34,300 nucleotides of DNA from a virus: IMG/VR virus record IMGVR_UViG_3300020428_000041, positions 1 through 34,300 of that record; one strand, given 5' to 3'. Made by a program: the position numbers and the translations under genes. The number at the start of each line of letters is the position of its first letter. Position 1 is the stretch's first letter. Below are positions 7,759-13,662 of this stretch, piece by piece. Below the pieces are notes generated by a model. The model did not search any database. It was not told where the DNA came from and saw only the letters and a list, made by a program, of their open reading frames with translations.

Positions 7759-8348
7759 TTGACACTCCTTAACAGGAATTTTTTGGCTATTTGATTTGCA
7801 AGAGGCATTGCAGTTTGGCGGAAGACTTGGAATGCGGTCTCGTCTTTTTTGAGAACAACCCATAACGAGTCGTCATCAACCAAAGAACGGTTTGGTCTTT
7901 TCAAACAAATCAGGAATCCGTCAACAACAGTGTTCCACCCTGAGTCGGTTTTCCATGAAAGCGGGTGGGTTACGCGGATAACACATCCTCCCATTTCTTT
8001 CATAGCGGCTGACCCTACTGAGGTCATTGACTGGTCTTTAATTAGTTCTGGGTTATTAGATTCGTGAATTACGGGCAATTTATTGATCTTTGGTAGGAAC
8101 TGTTCGATAGCTGGGTCTAGTTCTCTTGGATCAACTTCAAAGAAGTTAGCTAGTTTAATCAGGACTTCAGCGCTTATTTTGGTGTGGCCGTTTAAGTATT
8201 GGCACAATGCGCCTCTAGTCCATCCTAAGAGTTCTGCTGCTTCTTTTTGGTTCATCCCTTCTTCTGCGCTTCGGCGCTTCCACACTTTGAGGAGGTTTTC
8301 TTGCAGTACTGCAGGATTGCCCAGTGTTTTTTTGGGTTGTGCTTTCAT
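7746..8348 (-). CDS. XRE-family phage repressor
   Basis: The 200-aa protein has an N-terminal lambda-repressor-like HTH at about residues 17-75, with MNQKEAAELLGWTRGALCQY as helix-turn-helix and KISAEVLIKLANFFEVDP as the closing helices. The C-terminal half (VIHESNNPELIKDQSM, then GGCVIRVTHPLSWKTDSGWN) is unlike a standard S24/LexA protease domain, and I see no Ala-Gly cleavage site or clear Ser-Lys dyad. It is likely the maintenance repressor of this temperate phage. Its start lies inside the nuclease gene, with 134 bp shared in different frames. Two or three GTTAG-N5-CTAAC sites lie 33-87 nt upstream, which fits autoregulation. Whether it binds those sites is inference. Confidence 0.8.
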   Translation of the reverse strand: MKAQPKKTLGNPAVLQENLLKVWKRRSAEEGMNQKEAAELLGWTRGALCQYLNGHTKISAEVLIKLANFFEVDPRELDPAIEQFLPKINKLPVIHESNNPELIKDQSMTSVGSAAMKEMGGCVIRVTHPLSWKTDSGWNTVVDGFLICLKRPNRSLVDDDSLWVVLKKDETAFQVFRQTAMPLANQIAKKFLLRSVKWVE

Positions 8349-8760
8349 TCTTAGGTTTCCGTTTTAGAGTTTTACTACTGATTAGAGCTACTAAATCCTT
8401 GTTAGTAACGCTATACGATTGATAGTAATTAGTACTGATTGGTAATGTCCAGTCTTTGTTTCGCAACACTAAACATTTTTTCTCGCTGCCAATTACGACC
8501 CAGGCGTCGATCTTGTTGTCGTTTGCCCGGTTCAGCCACTCGTTCTGCAACTGCGATAACTCTATACGCAGCGCGGTTTCCCCCTTTTTTGGCAGTGTTT
8601 TCAGGTATTTGTATTCGATCCACAGCGAGCCTGCTGGCCCTTCGTAGTAAGCGTCGGGTACGCCGCCCGTAAATTTATCGTGGATCTTCCATCGGTAAAC
8701 TTCTTTCGGGAGCAACCTGTGTATAGCTTTTACAAAGCTGTGCTCGTTCAATGTAACCAA
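8215..8760 (-). CDS. VRR-NUC/PD-(D/E)XK nuclease-like protein
   Basis: The 181-aa product has the VRR-NUC-type core in its first 100 residues: KFTGGVPDAYYEGPAGSLWI supplies the 'G.PD' aspartate, IEYKYLK the E-x-K pair, and LSQLQNEWLNRA the Q..W helix. This family cuts branched or Holliday-type DNA and is common in phage replication clusters. The frame starts with TTG at 8760 (TTG at 8751 is an alternative); GAGGGGG lies 3 nt or 12 nt upstream, and forms the 3' arm of a hairpin. The last 45 residues (low-complexity, Lys/Arg/Ser-rich) overlap the repressor start by 134 bp out of frame and are probably non-essential. Confidence 0.75.
   Translation of the reverse strand: MVTLNEHSFVKAIHRLLPKEVYRWKIHDKFTGGVPDAYYEGPAGSLWIEYKYLKTLPKKGETALRIELSQLQNEWLNRANDNKIDAWVVIGSEKKCLVLRNKDWTLPISTNYYQSYSVTNKDLVALISSKTLKRKPKNESTTQKNTGQSCSTARKPPQSVEAPKRRRRDEPKRSSRTLRMD
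8381..8435. promoter_or_regulatory. Operator cluster upstream of the repressor
   Basis: ATTAGAGCTACTAAA at 8381-8395 and GTTAGTAACGCTATA at 8401-8415 are two copies of the GTTAG-N5-CTAAC element with centres exactly 20 bp apart. A third, decayed half (GATAG at 8421-8425) keeps the same 20-bp step. Two helical turns between centres would place bound dimers on one DNA face. They lie 33-87 nt upstream of the repressor start and within the coding part of the nuclease gene. Confidence 0.55.
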
Positions 8761-8763
8761 CTA

Positions 8764-8782
8764 CCCCCTCATTGCGAGGGGG
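8764..8782. terminator. GC-rich hairpin without U-tract, covering the nuclease ribosome binding site
   Basis: CCCCCTC (8764-8770), loop ATTGC, GAGGGGG (8776-8782) make a perfect 7-bp stem. Neither strand has a T-run after it, so termination would be weak. On the minus strand the 3' arm is the only Shine-Dalgarno-like sequence (GAGGGGG) in front of the nuclease gene, so folding would hide it. Confidence 0.5.
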
Positions 8783-8783
8783 C

Positions 8784-8798
8784 GTTAGTGTTACTAAG
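8784..8798. promoter_or_regulatory. Operator copy between the long operon and the nuclease gene
   Basis: GTTAGTGTTACTAAG differs from the exact palindrome GTTAG-N5-CTAAC at the last base only. It touches the stop codon of the gene ending at 8799 and directly abuts the hairpin at 8764-8782. Any minus-strand transcript running into the nuclease and repressor genes must cross it. Confidence 0.5.
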
Positions 8799-9482
8799 TT
8801 ACGCGGCTATAGCTGGGGGCGTATTGTTGGTATACACCTGCTTGGCAGCGTTGTACTCAGGCTCGTTCAAGTACGCTTGGAATTCGACATCGGCAACGTG
8901 GTATGCAAATTTGTCAGTCTTCTTAAGCGACGAAGTTATCTTCCAAACGGCACTGAAACGGTCACCCGGACGGGACACGATCTGTGTGTTCAAAGATTTT
9001 GAGAGCGACAACTTTGAAGCAGACATAGAAGACATCACAGGAATGTCGCTTAGCTCGCCAGTCTCAGGGTCCATCGTCAGGAACATGTGTGTATGTGTAT
9101 ACACAATCCTAGCGCCATTGTAGGCGGCGTTTTTCTGCCCTAGTTGGAACTCAAGATCCGCATTGGCGTCAGCTTCACTGTAATGCGTAGCTAAAGGCGG
9201 ATTATTGCCTTGCTCTTCAGGCCAGATGATCCACTCTTCTACGAACTTGATTGGAACAACGTAAACCGTTTGACCAAAGTTTTGTTCTGAGGGCATAGCA
9301 ACCCAATCACCTGCTTGGGTGCCAGGAGCAAAGGTGTTCACGTTAACGCTTTGAACCTGCTTGAGCGTTGGTGTAGCTAAGGTATCGGCTGAAATGTTTT
9401 CGTTACCGAGTCCAGCACTTTTCTTCAGGTGCGCTGGCAAATCAGTTGAACCGAAGACGGCTGGGGTTTTGTTTTTATCCAT
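8799..9482 (-). CDS. Conserved-looking phage protein of unknown function (227 aa)
   Basis: The start MDKNKTPAVFGSTDLPAHLK at 9482 is preceded by AAGAGATATATACCT, and frames further upstream look non-coding. The middle shows TVYVVPIKFVEEWIIWPEEQ and the C-terminal half holds beta strands ending in a Pro/Ala tail (NNTPPAIAA). The 'F......l......' opening and 'vvPi.f...W..W.eeqg' pattern recur in phage proteins coded near recombination or replication genes. Some are suspected to be ssDNA-binding, but I cannot assign that here. It lacks the acidic C-terminal tail usual for SSBs. It is the last gene before the hairpin and operator at 8764-8798. Confidence 0.65.
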   Translation of the reverse strand: MDKNKTPAVFGSTDLPAHLKKSAGLGNENISADTLATPTLKQVQSVNVNTFAPGTQAGDWVAMPSEQNFGQTVYVVPIKFVEEWIIWPEEQGNNPPLATHYSEADANADLEFQLGQKNAAYNGARIVYTHTHMFLTMDPETGELSDIPVMSSMSASKLSLSKSLNTQIVSRPGDRFSAVWKITSSLKKTDKFAYHVADVEFQAYLNEPEYNAAKQVYTNNTPPAIAA

Positions 9483-9495
9483 AGGTATATATCTC

Positions 9496-9864
9496 TTATG
9501 GTAGTTTGCGGACGGAAAGCGTTGTCTTCTCATACGAAGAAACGCCGGGTATAGATCCACCGGTTTCAAGGTGTTCTACGAACGCCTTACCGTTGATCTT
9601 TGCGGGAATCATTTCCCACAATTTGTGTTCAGCAATGTAAGGCATAGCCTCTTCCTTGCTGGTCAGAGTCGGGTGTATTGCAGTGTTGATGGTCAACGTG
9701 TGGCCGTTAACCTTTATGCTCTCTACACCAAGCTCTCTCATGTCTTCCAGAATCTGTGCATCTAAAGGCTCAAGTTCTTGTCGCAGTTCTTTTTCTCTTG
9801 CTGCTAACTGCGATAGCTCGGTTTTAATTTCGATGCGTCGATCTTTTTTTGTTGCGAATGTCAT
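9496..9864 (-). CDS. Coiled-coil phage protein with SNF2-linked context (122 aa)
   Basis: Residues 8-50 are a long charged helix (RIEIKTELSQLAAREKELRQ) that should form a coiled coil. The C-terminal half carries INTAIHPTLTSKEEAMPYIA and ends with GGSIPGVSSYEKTTLSVRKL. The 'e.G..iPGv..feKttLsvRk' ending is shared by small phage proteins found with recombination or helicase genes; their function is not known to me. The gene starts 4 nt inside the SNF2 helicase gene (ATGA overlap), so the two are co-translated, and it lies 13 bp before the next gene. Confidence 0.65.
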   Translation of the reverse strand: MTFATKKDRRIEIKTELSQLAAREKELRQELEPLDAQILEDMRELGVESIKVNGHTLTINTAIHPTLTSKEEAMPYIAEHKLWEMIPAKINGKAFVEHLETGGSIPGVSSYEKTTLSVRKLP

Positions 9865-11207
9865 GCTGCTTTCCTAATTTTGAGTAGTACGGTAAGAAGC
9901 TCTTCCATTCTGTTAAGTTTGGATTCGAGCTTCTGGTACACATCTGTTTCCCATGTTTCTTTAGCTGCGATCAGGATCGTTTCGGTCTTTTGTGTTTGAC
10001 CGGCACGGTAGATGCGTCTGTTGAATTGCTGGAAATGCTCAGCGTTGTACGTTGGCGAGCACCAGATGGTTGTGTTGGCTTTGGTTAGCGTTAGACCGTG
10101 GCCTGCTGACTGCGGATGGCAGAACAGAACCTTGATCTGACCAGCTTGAAACCGCTGAACGATGTCAGTACGTTTCTCTGCCGGGGTATCGCCGTCGATA
10201 ACTTCGTAGCTAACTTTCTGTGCGTCTGCGAGTTGCACAAGTTGATCGCGTTCGTGCCGCCAGTTGAACGCAACTACGCTATGAGCACGTTCGTTAACCA
10301 GATCCATGACCAGTTCATAGCGACCTTTGTGTAGGTTTTGCGCTTCGCCGTTGCTGTCATAGATGCTACCGGTGCATAGCTGCAGCAGTTTGCGCACGAG
10401 TACACCAGCGTTGATTGCATTGATTGTTCCAGCGCCGGTATACAGTACGGAGTCATTCATCAACGTTTGATACTGAGCCATAACTTTCTTTGGCAAAGTC
10501 ACATAGCGGAAGCTGGTTGAGTGTTCAGGCATATCCAAACACTCTTCAAGCTCGTATCGGATGTTGATGTCGCCTAATGCAGCAGCGACGGTTAGCTCAG
10601 CATCATCTTTGTCGGTCCATACGTTGCCGAAGCCGTTGTACTGAGAGGTACATACTTGCTCTCGGAAACCGTAGAACCGAGTACCGAGTCGCTGTCCGTC
10701 GTCGATCATCAGGGTTGGATGCCAGATATCGACAATGGAGTTAGCGTTGGGTGTGCCTGACATAGCAACGCGGCGCTCGAAGTTGTGCATGATTCGCAGT
10801 GCTGCTTTGCTACGTTGCGAGTCTTTGTTCTTGAACGCTGTGAACTCGTCGATGCAAACCATTGTAAAGTCTTTAAGGAAGTGTTGGTTTTTAACGAGCC
10901 ACTTCACTGCGTCGTGGTTAGTGATCACGATGTCTACGTCTGCAGTAAATGCTTCGTGCCGATTCTTTGCATAGCTGAATGCGTAAGTCAGATGCGGCGT
11001 GAACTTTTTGATGTCATCGCCCCAACTTGCTTCGAGTATGGACAGCGGTGCTATGACCAATAGCTTTTTGTGCAACGTATTTAGCTTGTCAAAAGCATCG
11101 AGCACACTGCGAGTTTTACCTGTACCTGGGTCGCTAGTGTTGAGACATCGCGGCTGGTCAAGTATGAACTGCGTTGTTACTTGTTGATGTTTGAAAGGGT
11201 TTAGCAT
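9861..11207 (-). CDS. SNF2-family (SF2) DNA helicase/ATPase
   Basis: This 448-aa protein is a compact SNF2-type motor. In order: motif I DPGTGKT at about residue 26, motif II CIDEFTAFKN at about 121 (DEFT rather than DEAH/DEGH), motif III MSGTP near 154, and the second RecA domain with HSVVAFNWRHERD, SAGHGLTLTKA (V) and QFNRRIYRAGQTQ (VI). Such phage helicases remodel DNA or strip proteins during replication or recombination, using ATP. No extra N- or C-terminal domain is seen. A copy of the 15-bp operator spans its start codon. AGGAG overlaps that site 6 nt before the ATG. The 3' end overlaps the coiled-coil gene by 4 nt. Confidence 0.92.
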   Translation of the reverse strand: MLNPFKHQQVTTQFILDQPRCLNTSDPGTGKTRSVLDAFDKLNTLHKKLLVIAPLSILEASWGDDIKKFTPHLTYAFSYAKNRHEAFTADVDIVITNHDAVKWLVKNQHFLKDFTMVCIDEFTAFKNKDSQRSKAALRIMHNFERRVAMSGTPNANSIVDIWHPTLMIDDGQRLGTRFYGFREQVCTSQYNGFGNVWTDKDDAELTVAAALGDINIRYELEECLDMPEHSTSFRYVTLPKKVMAQYQTLMNDSVLYTGAGTINAINAGVLVRKLLQLCTGSIYDSNGEAQNLHKGRYELVMDLVNERAHSVVAFNWRHERDQLVQLADAQKVSYEVIDGDTPAEKRTDIVQRFQAGQIKVLFCHPQSAGHGLTLTKANTTIWCSPTYNAEHFQQFNRRIYRAGQTQKTETILIAAKETWETDVYQKLESKLNRMEELLTVLLKIRKAA

Positions 11208-11214
11208 TACTAAC
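11200..11214. promoter_or_regulatory. Operator copy over the helicase start codon
   Basis: TTTAGCATTACTAAC matches the GTTAG-N5-CTAAC element at 9 of 10 arm positions. It contains the ATG (11205-11207) and abuts the Shine-Dalgarno of the SNF2 helicase gene. No promoter is seen here, so it could act as a roadblock (stoperator) rather than a classical operator. Confidence 0.45.
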
Positions 11215-11229
11215 TCCTAAAGACGTAGT

Positions 11230-11451
11230 CTAAACTTCTTCGGCCCATAAAGCTTCTGGTTCAAGCCCTAAGTCCTGTTCAGAACAAATTGTTTCTGCGT
11301 TTTCCATAGCCTCTTCTTGATTGGTAGCAACAACTACTTGCGTAATTTCTCGGCTTAGCTGCACAGTAACTTCGTATTTTTTAAGCTCTGCATCAGGTTG
11401 GTTCCACGGTGCTCGTGGGTTGTGGCGGTCTTCATCTGCTCGATCAAGCAT
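11230..11451 (-). CDS. Small acidic hypothetical protein (73 aa)
   Basis: I do not recognise this family. The 73 residues contain a beta segment with a polar pattern (KKYEVTVQLSREITQVVVAT), then an acidic helix (NQEEAMENAETICSEQDLGL) and end in WAEEV. The beta-beta-helix pattern with strong negative charge is seen in many small phage proteins, some of which bind host factors. There are no membrane or metal-binding motifs. It overlaps the upstream DNA-binding-like gene by 8 nt and is 22 bp from the SNF2 gene, so it belongs to the same operon. Any role is unknown. Confidence 0.6.
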   Translation of the reverse strand: MLDRADEDRHNPRAPWNQPDAELKKYEVTVQLSREITQVVVATNQEEAMENAETICSEQDLGLEPEALWAEEV

Positions 11452-11701
11452 TGGTTACCCCTTTTTTTAGTTTTATTTTTGTGGTCATGCTTGGATGTCG
11501 CTGTTCTGGAAGACTGTCTTCCAATCTGTTGAGTAACACTGCCATGAATTGGTTGTTAGTTAGTTCGTATGGCACTGAGGTTTCGTACTGAGCTTTTGCA
11601 TTGTTCCATCTGTCATTAAGCTCACGGGTAATTGCCACATGGAATCGGTATGTTTCTTCTTTTCGCGGTCTACCGGGGCCGCGTTTCTTTTCTGTAGGCA
11701 T
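11444..11701 (-). CDS. Small AT-hook/ribbon-helix-helix-like DNA-binding protein
   Basis: The start MPTEKKRGPGRPRKEETYRF at 11701 (TAATG overlap with the upstream gene) contains a GPGRPRK core like an AT-hook, which inserts into the minor groove of A/T-rich DNA. Behind it, YRFHVAITRELNDRWNNAKA resembles a strand plus first helix of a ribbon-helix-helix repressor. The ending is basic (TTKIKLKKGV). A small DNA-binding regulator or nucleoid-type protein is likely. The 85-aa length fits. Its targets cannot be told. It overlaps the neighbouring genes on both sides. Confidence 0.6.
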   Translation of the reverse strand: MPTEKKRGPGRPRKEETYRFHVAITRELNDRWNNAKAQYETSVPYELTNNQFMAVLLNRLEDSLPEQRHPSMTTKIKLKKGVTNA

Positions 11702-12030
11702 TACAGTTTTGTCCCGTCTGGTCGCACCCTTACCCACTTAAGTTTAGGTACGTTGATAGTTTCGTTGTGGATGGTCGTGGGTTCTTGCACAACGGTTAGT
11801 TGCTCACGGATCATGGTCCGCTTCATGGTGTACAGGATTGCTGACACGATGAGGCCACCGATCAAGGCACCGGTCATACCGCTGACAGTACCTGCGAGAG
11901 AGAACATTAAGATGCCGGTGATGAGTACGTCGAAGAAGATGTCGTAGTTGATGACTCTCCTGACGCCGAGTTTGAATGATAAGAACAGTAAGCCAGCGGC
12001 ACCGATGATGCCGATAAATAGTGGGTCCAT
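11701..12030 (-). CDS. Small polytopic membrane protein (109 aa)
   Basis: I chose ATG 12030 because AAAGGAGGCTTA stands just before it and the frame further upstream is non-membrane. Three hydrophobic helices are visible: FIGIIGAAGLLFLSF, FFDVLITGILMFSLAGTVSG and MTGALIGGLIVSAILYTM. The last two are linked by Gly-rich turns. The C-terminus is soluble and basic with a beta-like end (VPKLKWVRVRPDG). 'Fk.GvRrvinyDi.fDv' proteins of this layout are common in marine phages; no function has been shown that I know of. It sits between two soluble small genes with TAATG overlaps on both ends. A lysis role is possible but there is no holin-specific mark. Confidence 0.7.
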   Translation of the reverse strand: MDPLFIGIIGAAGLLFLSFKLGVRRVINYDIFFDVLITGILMFSLAGTVSGMTGALIGGLIVSAILYTMKRTMIREQLTVVQEPTTIHNETINVPKLKWVRVRPDGTKL

Positions 12031-12419
12031 TAAGCCTCCTTTGTTGCAGGTCCGAACTCTTGGTCTGCATATATTTCTAACGTGTCCCAAGTAACGCCTA
12101 AGCTTGCGTCGTAGCGTTGTTCTGCGATGGCGAGAATTTCATAGCACTGATCTTCGCTGAGATCAGGACGCATTGCTGCTACGTCGCTTTCACTAAAACC
12201 CATGAAGCTATGTTCTTTGCCTTCTTCACACTCAGCAGTCATGTTGATGATGAAATCAACGTAGTAGTCAATTACGTTTTCAGCGTCGGTTAGTATTTTG
12301 AGAATTTCATCGTCCGCTAATTGTTGAAGGTCTTTGGTTGATGCGTCTCTGGCGGCTTGTAAAAAGAAATAGCTTTGTTCGCACTCGTCTTCGTGCCAGA
12401 TGATGAGCCACTTATCCAT
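12030..12419 (-). CDS. Acidic hypothetical protein (129 aa)
   Basis: I do not recognise a named family. The protein is strongly acidic and helical: MDKWLIIWHEDECEQSYFFL, then ILKILTDAENVIDYYVDFII. Its C-terminal LSEDQCYEILAIAEQRYDAS followed by LGVTWDTLEIYADQEFG is a stretch I have seen repeated in small phage proteins of marine origin. Such net-negative proteins can mimic DNA, but nothing here proves that. It is joined to the upstream 71-aa gene and the downstream membrane-protein gene by one-base TAATG overlaps, so all three are expected to be made together. Confidence 0.6.
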   Translation of the reverse strand: MDKWLIIWHEDECEQSYFFLQAARDASTKDLQQLADDEILKILTDAENVIDYYVDFIINMTAECEEGKEHSFMGFSESDVAAMRPDLSEDQCYEILAIAEQRYDASLGVTWDTLEIYADQEFGPATKEA

Positions 12420-12634
12420 TAATCCTCCTCACCTAAGCGTTTCCAGCCCCATTGATCTGCAAGGTTGTTGTGAATAGTTGTCAATTCTTGACGTTTTATT
12501 TCAGTGAACTCTTTTGATTCAGGTCCATAGCGTGGCTGACCCGCCTCGCCCATTTCAACGTGAAACGCAATGAGATCGAGCACTTCTGCTTGTGCGATAT
12601 CGAGGGGTGTAAAACTTTTTCTTTTAAATGCCAT
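12419..12634 (-). CDS. Small hypothetical protein (71 aa)
   Basis: The product begins MAFKRKSFTPLDIAQAEVLD, is mainly helical, and carries two Trp close to the C-terminus (DQWGWKRLGEED). I do not recognise the family and see no metal-binding, membrane or catalytic motif. TAATG overlaps on both sides tie it into the small-gene run between the membrane micro-proteins and the SNF2 helicase. A role tied to DNA replication is suggested only by location. Confidence 0.55.
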   Translation of the reverse strand: MAFKRKSFTPLDIAQAEVLDLIAFHVEMGEAGQPRYGPESKEFTEIKRQELTTIHNNLADQWGWKRLGEED

Positions 12635-12780
12635 TACTTAACACCACGCGCAAACTTACGCATTGCATACGAGCCAACGTAGTTGCCCCGGCGCATCTGC
12701 CAGGCGATGTACGTTAGGTAGCTTACGGTGGCTATTTCTAAGAGAAGCTCAATCACTTGTAGAACGGTCAGTAGTGTCAC
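12634..12780 (-). CDS. Micro membrane protein, 48 aa, GTG start
   Basis: This short gene is read from GTG at 12780, with GGAG 8 nt upstream. The product runs VTLLTVLQVIELLLEIATVS and YLTYIAWQMRRGNYVG and ends FARGVK: one hydrophobic helix followed by a basic tail. It overlaps the previous micro gene by 32 nt and touches the next one by TAATG. The good Shine-Dalgarno and exact start/stop coupling argue that it is real even though it is short. A small membrane effector is the natural reading; no family is recognised. Confidence 0.6.
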   Translation of the reverse strand: MTLLTVLQVIELLLEIATVSYLTYIAWQMRRGNYVGSYAMRKFARGVK

Positions 12781-12916
12781 GTTTTATTCTCCAGGTTAAG
12801 AAACTGATGATGCCAACGGCGATGCAGACAAGTGCTGCTTCAAACGCCATAGCAAACAAAGAAAGGCACATACTGATTAGTGTTACTAACAGTAGCGCGG
12901 TTAAGAAAATCGGCAT
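12749..12916 (-). CDS. Micro membrane protein, 55 aa
   Basis: The start MPIFLTALLLVTLISMCLSL at 12916 follows GGAGTTTAACC, a good Shine-Dalgarno. Two hydrophobic helices (IFLTALLLVTLISMCL and FEAALVCIAVGIISFLTW) and a charged tail RIKRDTTDRSTSD make a small hairpin-type membrane protein. It follows the Cas4-like gene by 2 bp and overlaps the next micro membrane gene by 32 nt. A phage holin or host-membrane effector would look like this, but the pair stands in the replication operon away from any endolysin in view, so I do not assign that. It carries one operator copy at 12876-12890. Confidence 0.6.
   Translation of the reverse strand: MPIFLTALLLVTLISMCLSLFAMAFEAALVCIAVGIISFLTWRIKRDTTDRSTSD
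12876..12890. promoter_or_regulatory. Intragenic operator copy in micro membrane gene
   Basis: ATTAGTGTTACTAAC matches the repeated GTTAG-N5-CTAAC element in 9 of 10 arm positions. It lies in the coding part of the 55-aa gene, with no promoter-like element around it. It may be a roadblock-type site, a storage site or chance. Confidence 0.4.
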
Positions 12917-12918
12917 GG

Positions 12919-13662
12919 TTAAACTCCATAAGCGCACTCTGGTTGATCTCCTTGCTTGTAGGAGCACCATCGACACGCACTTTTACTAGGGGTTGGTATG
13001 AATTCAGTACAGGTTGTCATTACTACAGCGCGTTCATGCCACCGAGGTAGGAACATGAGTGCTTCGTCGCGGCTGTAAGACCGAACTGCTGTTTCACTTT
13101 TATCGAGATACCACAATTCAGTTTTGATGAACTGCGTTTCTGGATACCGAACGAACGCTGCGATTGCGTAGATCAAGGCTTGTTGCCCGTGGCTGATTTC
13201 GTTACCGAATCGTTTACCGGTTTTGAAGTCGATCACGCGCATCGAAGTACTATCTTCAAACACACAGGCATCTAGTTTGATGCGTGCCCAAGTATCGGGA
13301 ACCATCCATCCCGTGGGTTGCCAGTCTTTGGTGAAGCCCCACTCGCCTTCTACTTCGCACTGTGCATTAGCGTACAGATCGCGCAGTTGCTCAAATTCAT
13401 CTTCGAATTTCTTGAGCGTGATAGGCATCTCGGCTAGTTCGCCTTTGATGTATTGCTCTGCTTGCAGGTGAATCTCAGTACCACGTTCCGCAGCAGGACC
13501 ACTTGGTTCTTTGATTCTTTTGACGCGGGCAATGTAGGTACGATACGGGCACTCTTCGAATACTTTGAGAGCCGAGTACGACCACGCACTGACTGGGCCT
13601 ACGTCAAAATCTTTGAGCATTGGCTTTTGGCCTTGCGGCGTTGTTGAACCTTTGTATTTCAT
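12919..13662 (-). CDS. Cas4/RecB-like PD-(D/E)XK nuclease with Fe-S cysteines
   Basis: This 247-aa protein has the layout of Cas4/AddB-type exonucleases. WSYSALKVFEECPYRTYIAR gives the first Cys (residue 38) and the 'S.s.l..f..CP..y' opening. EIHLQAEQYIKGEL is the QhXXY-like helix region. KLDACVFEDSTSMRVIDFKT carries the catalytic D and D-x-K, followed by GHGQQALIYAIA-type helices (here SHGQQALIYAIA). The end has the CRWC-x9-C triplet (residues 230, 233, 243), completing four Cys for a [4Fe-4S] cluster. It probably makes ssDNA ends for phage recombination or replication. It overlaps the primase gene by 4 nt (ATGA). Not linked to a CRISPR array here. Confidence 0.88.
   Translation of the reverse strand: MKYKGSTTPQGQKPMLKDFDVGPVSAWSYSALKVFEECPYRTYIARVKRIKEPSGPAAERGTEIHLQAEQYIKGELAEMPITLKKFEDEFEQLRDLYANAQCEVEGEWGFTKDWQPTGWMVPDTWARIKLDACVFEDSTSMRVIDFKTGKRFGNEISHGQQALIYAIAAFVRYPETQFIKTELWYLDKSETAVRSYSRDEALMFLPRWHERAVVMTTCTEFIPTPSKSACRWCSYKQGDQPECAYGV

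Noticed and set aside
10085-10099. Half-site GTTAGCGTTAG and similar single halves (10737, 12283, 30285)
   Set aside because: Only one arm of the operator fits; single GTTAG words are common, so I did not count them.
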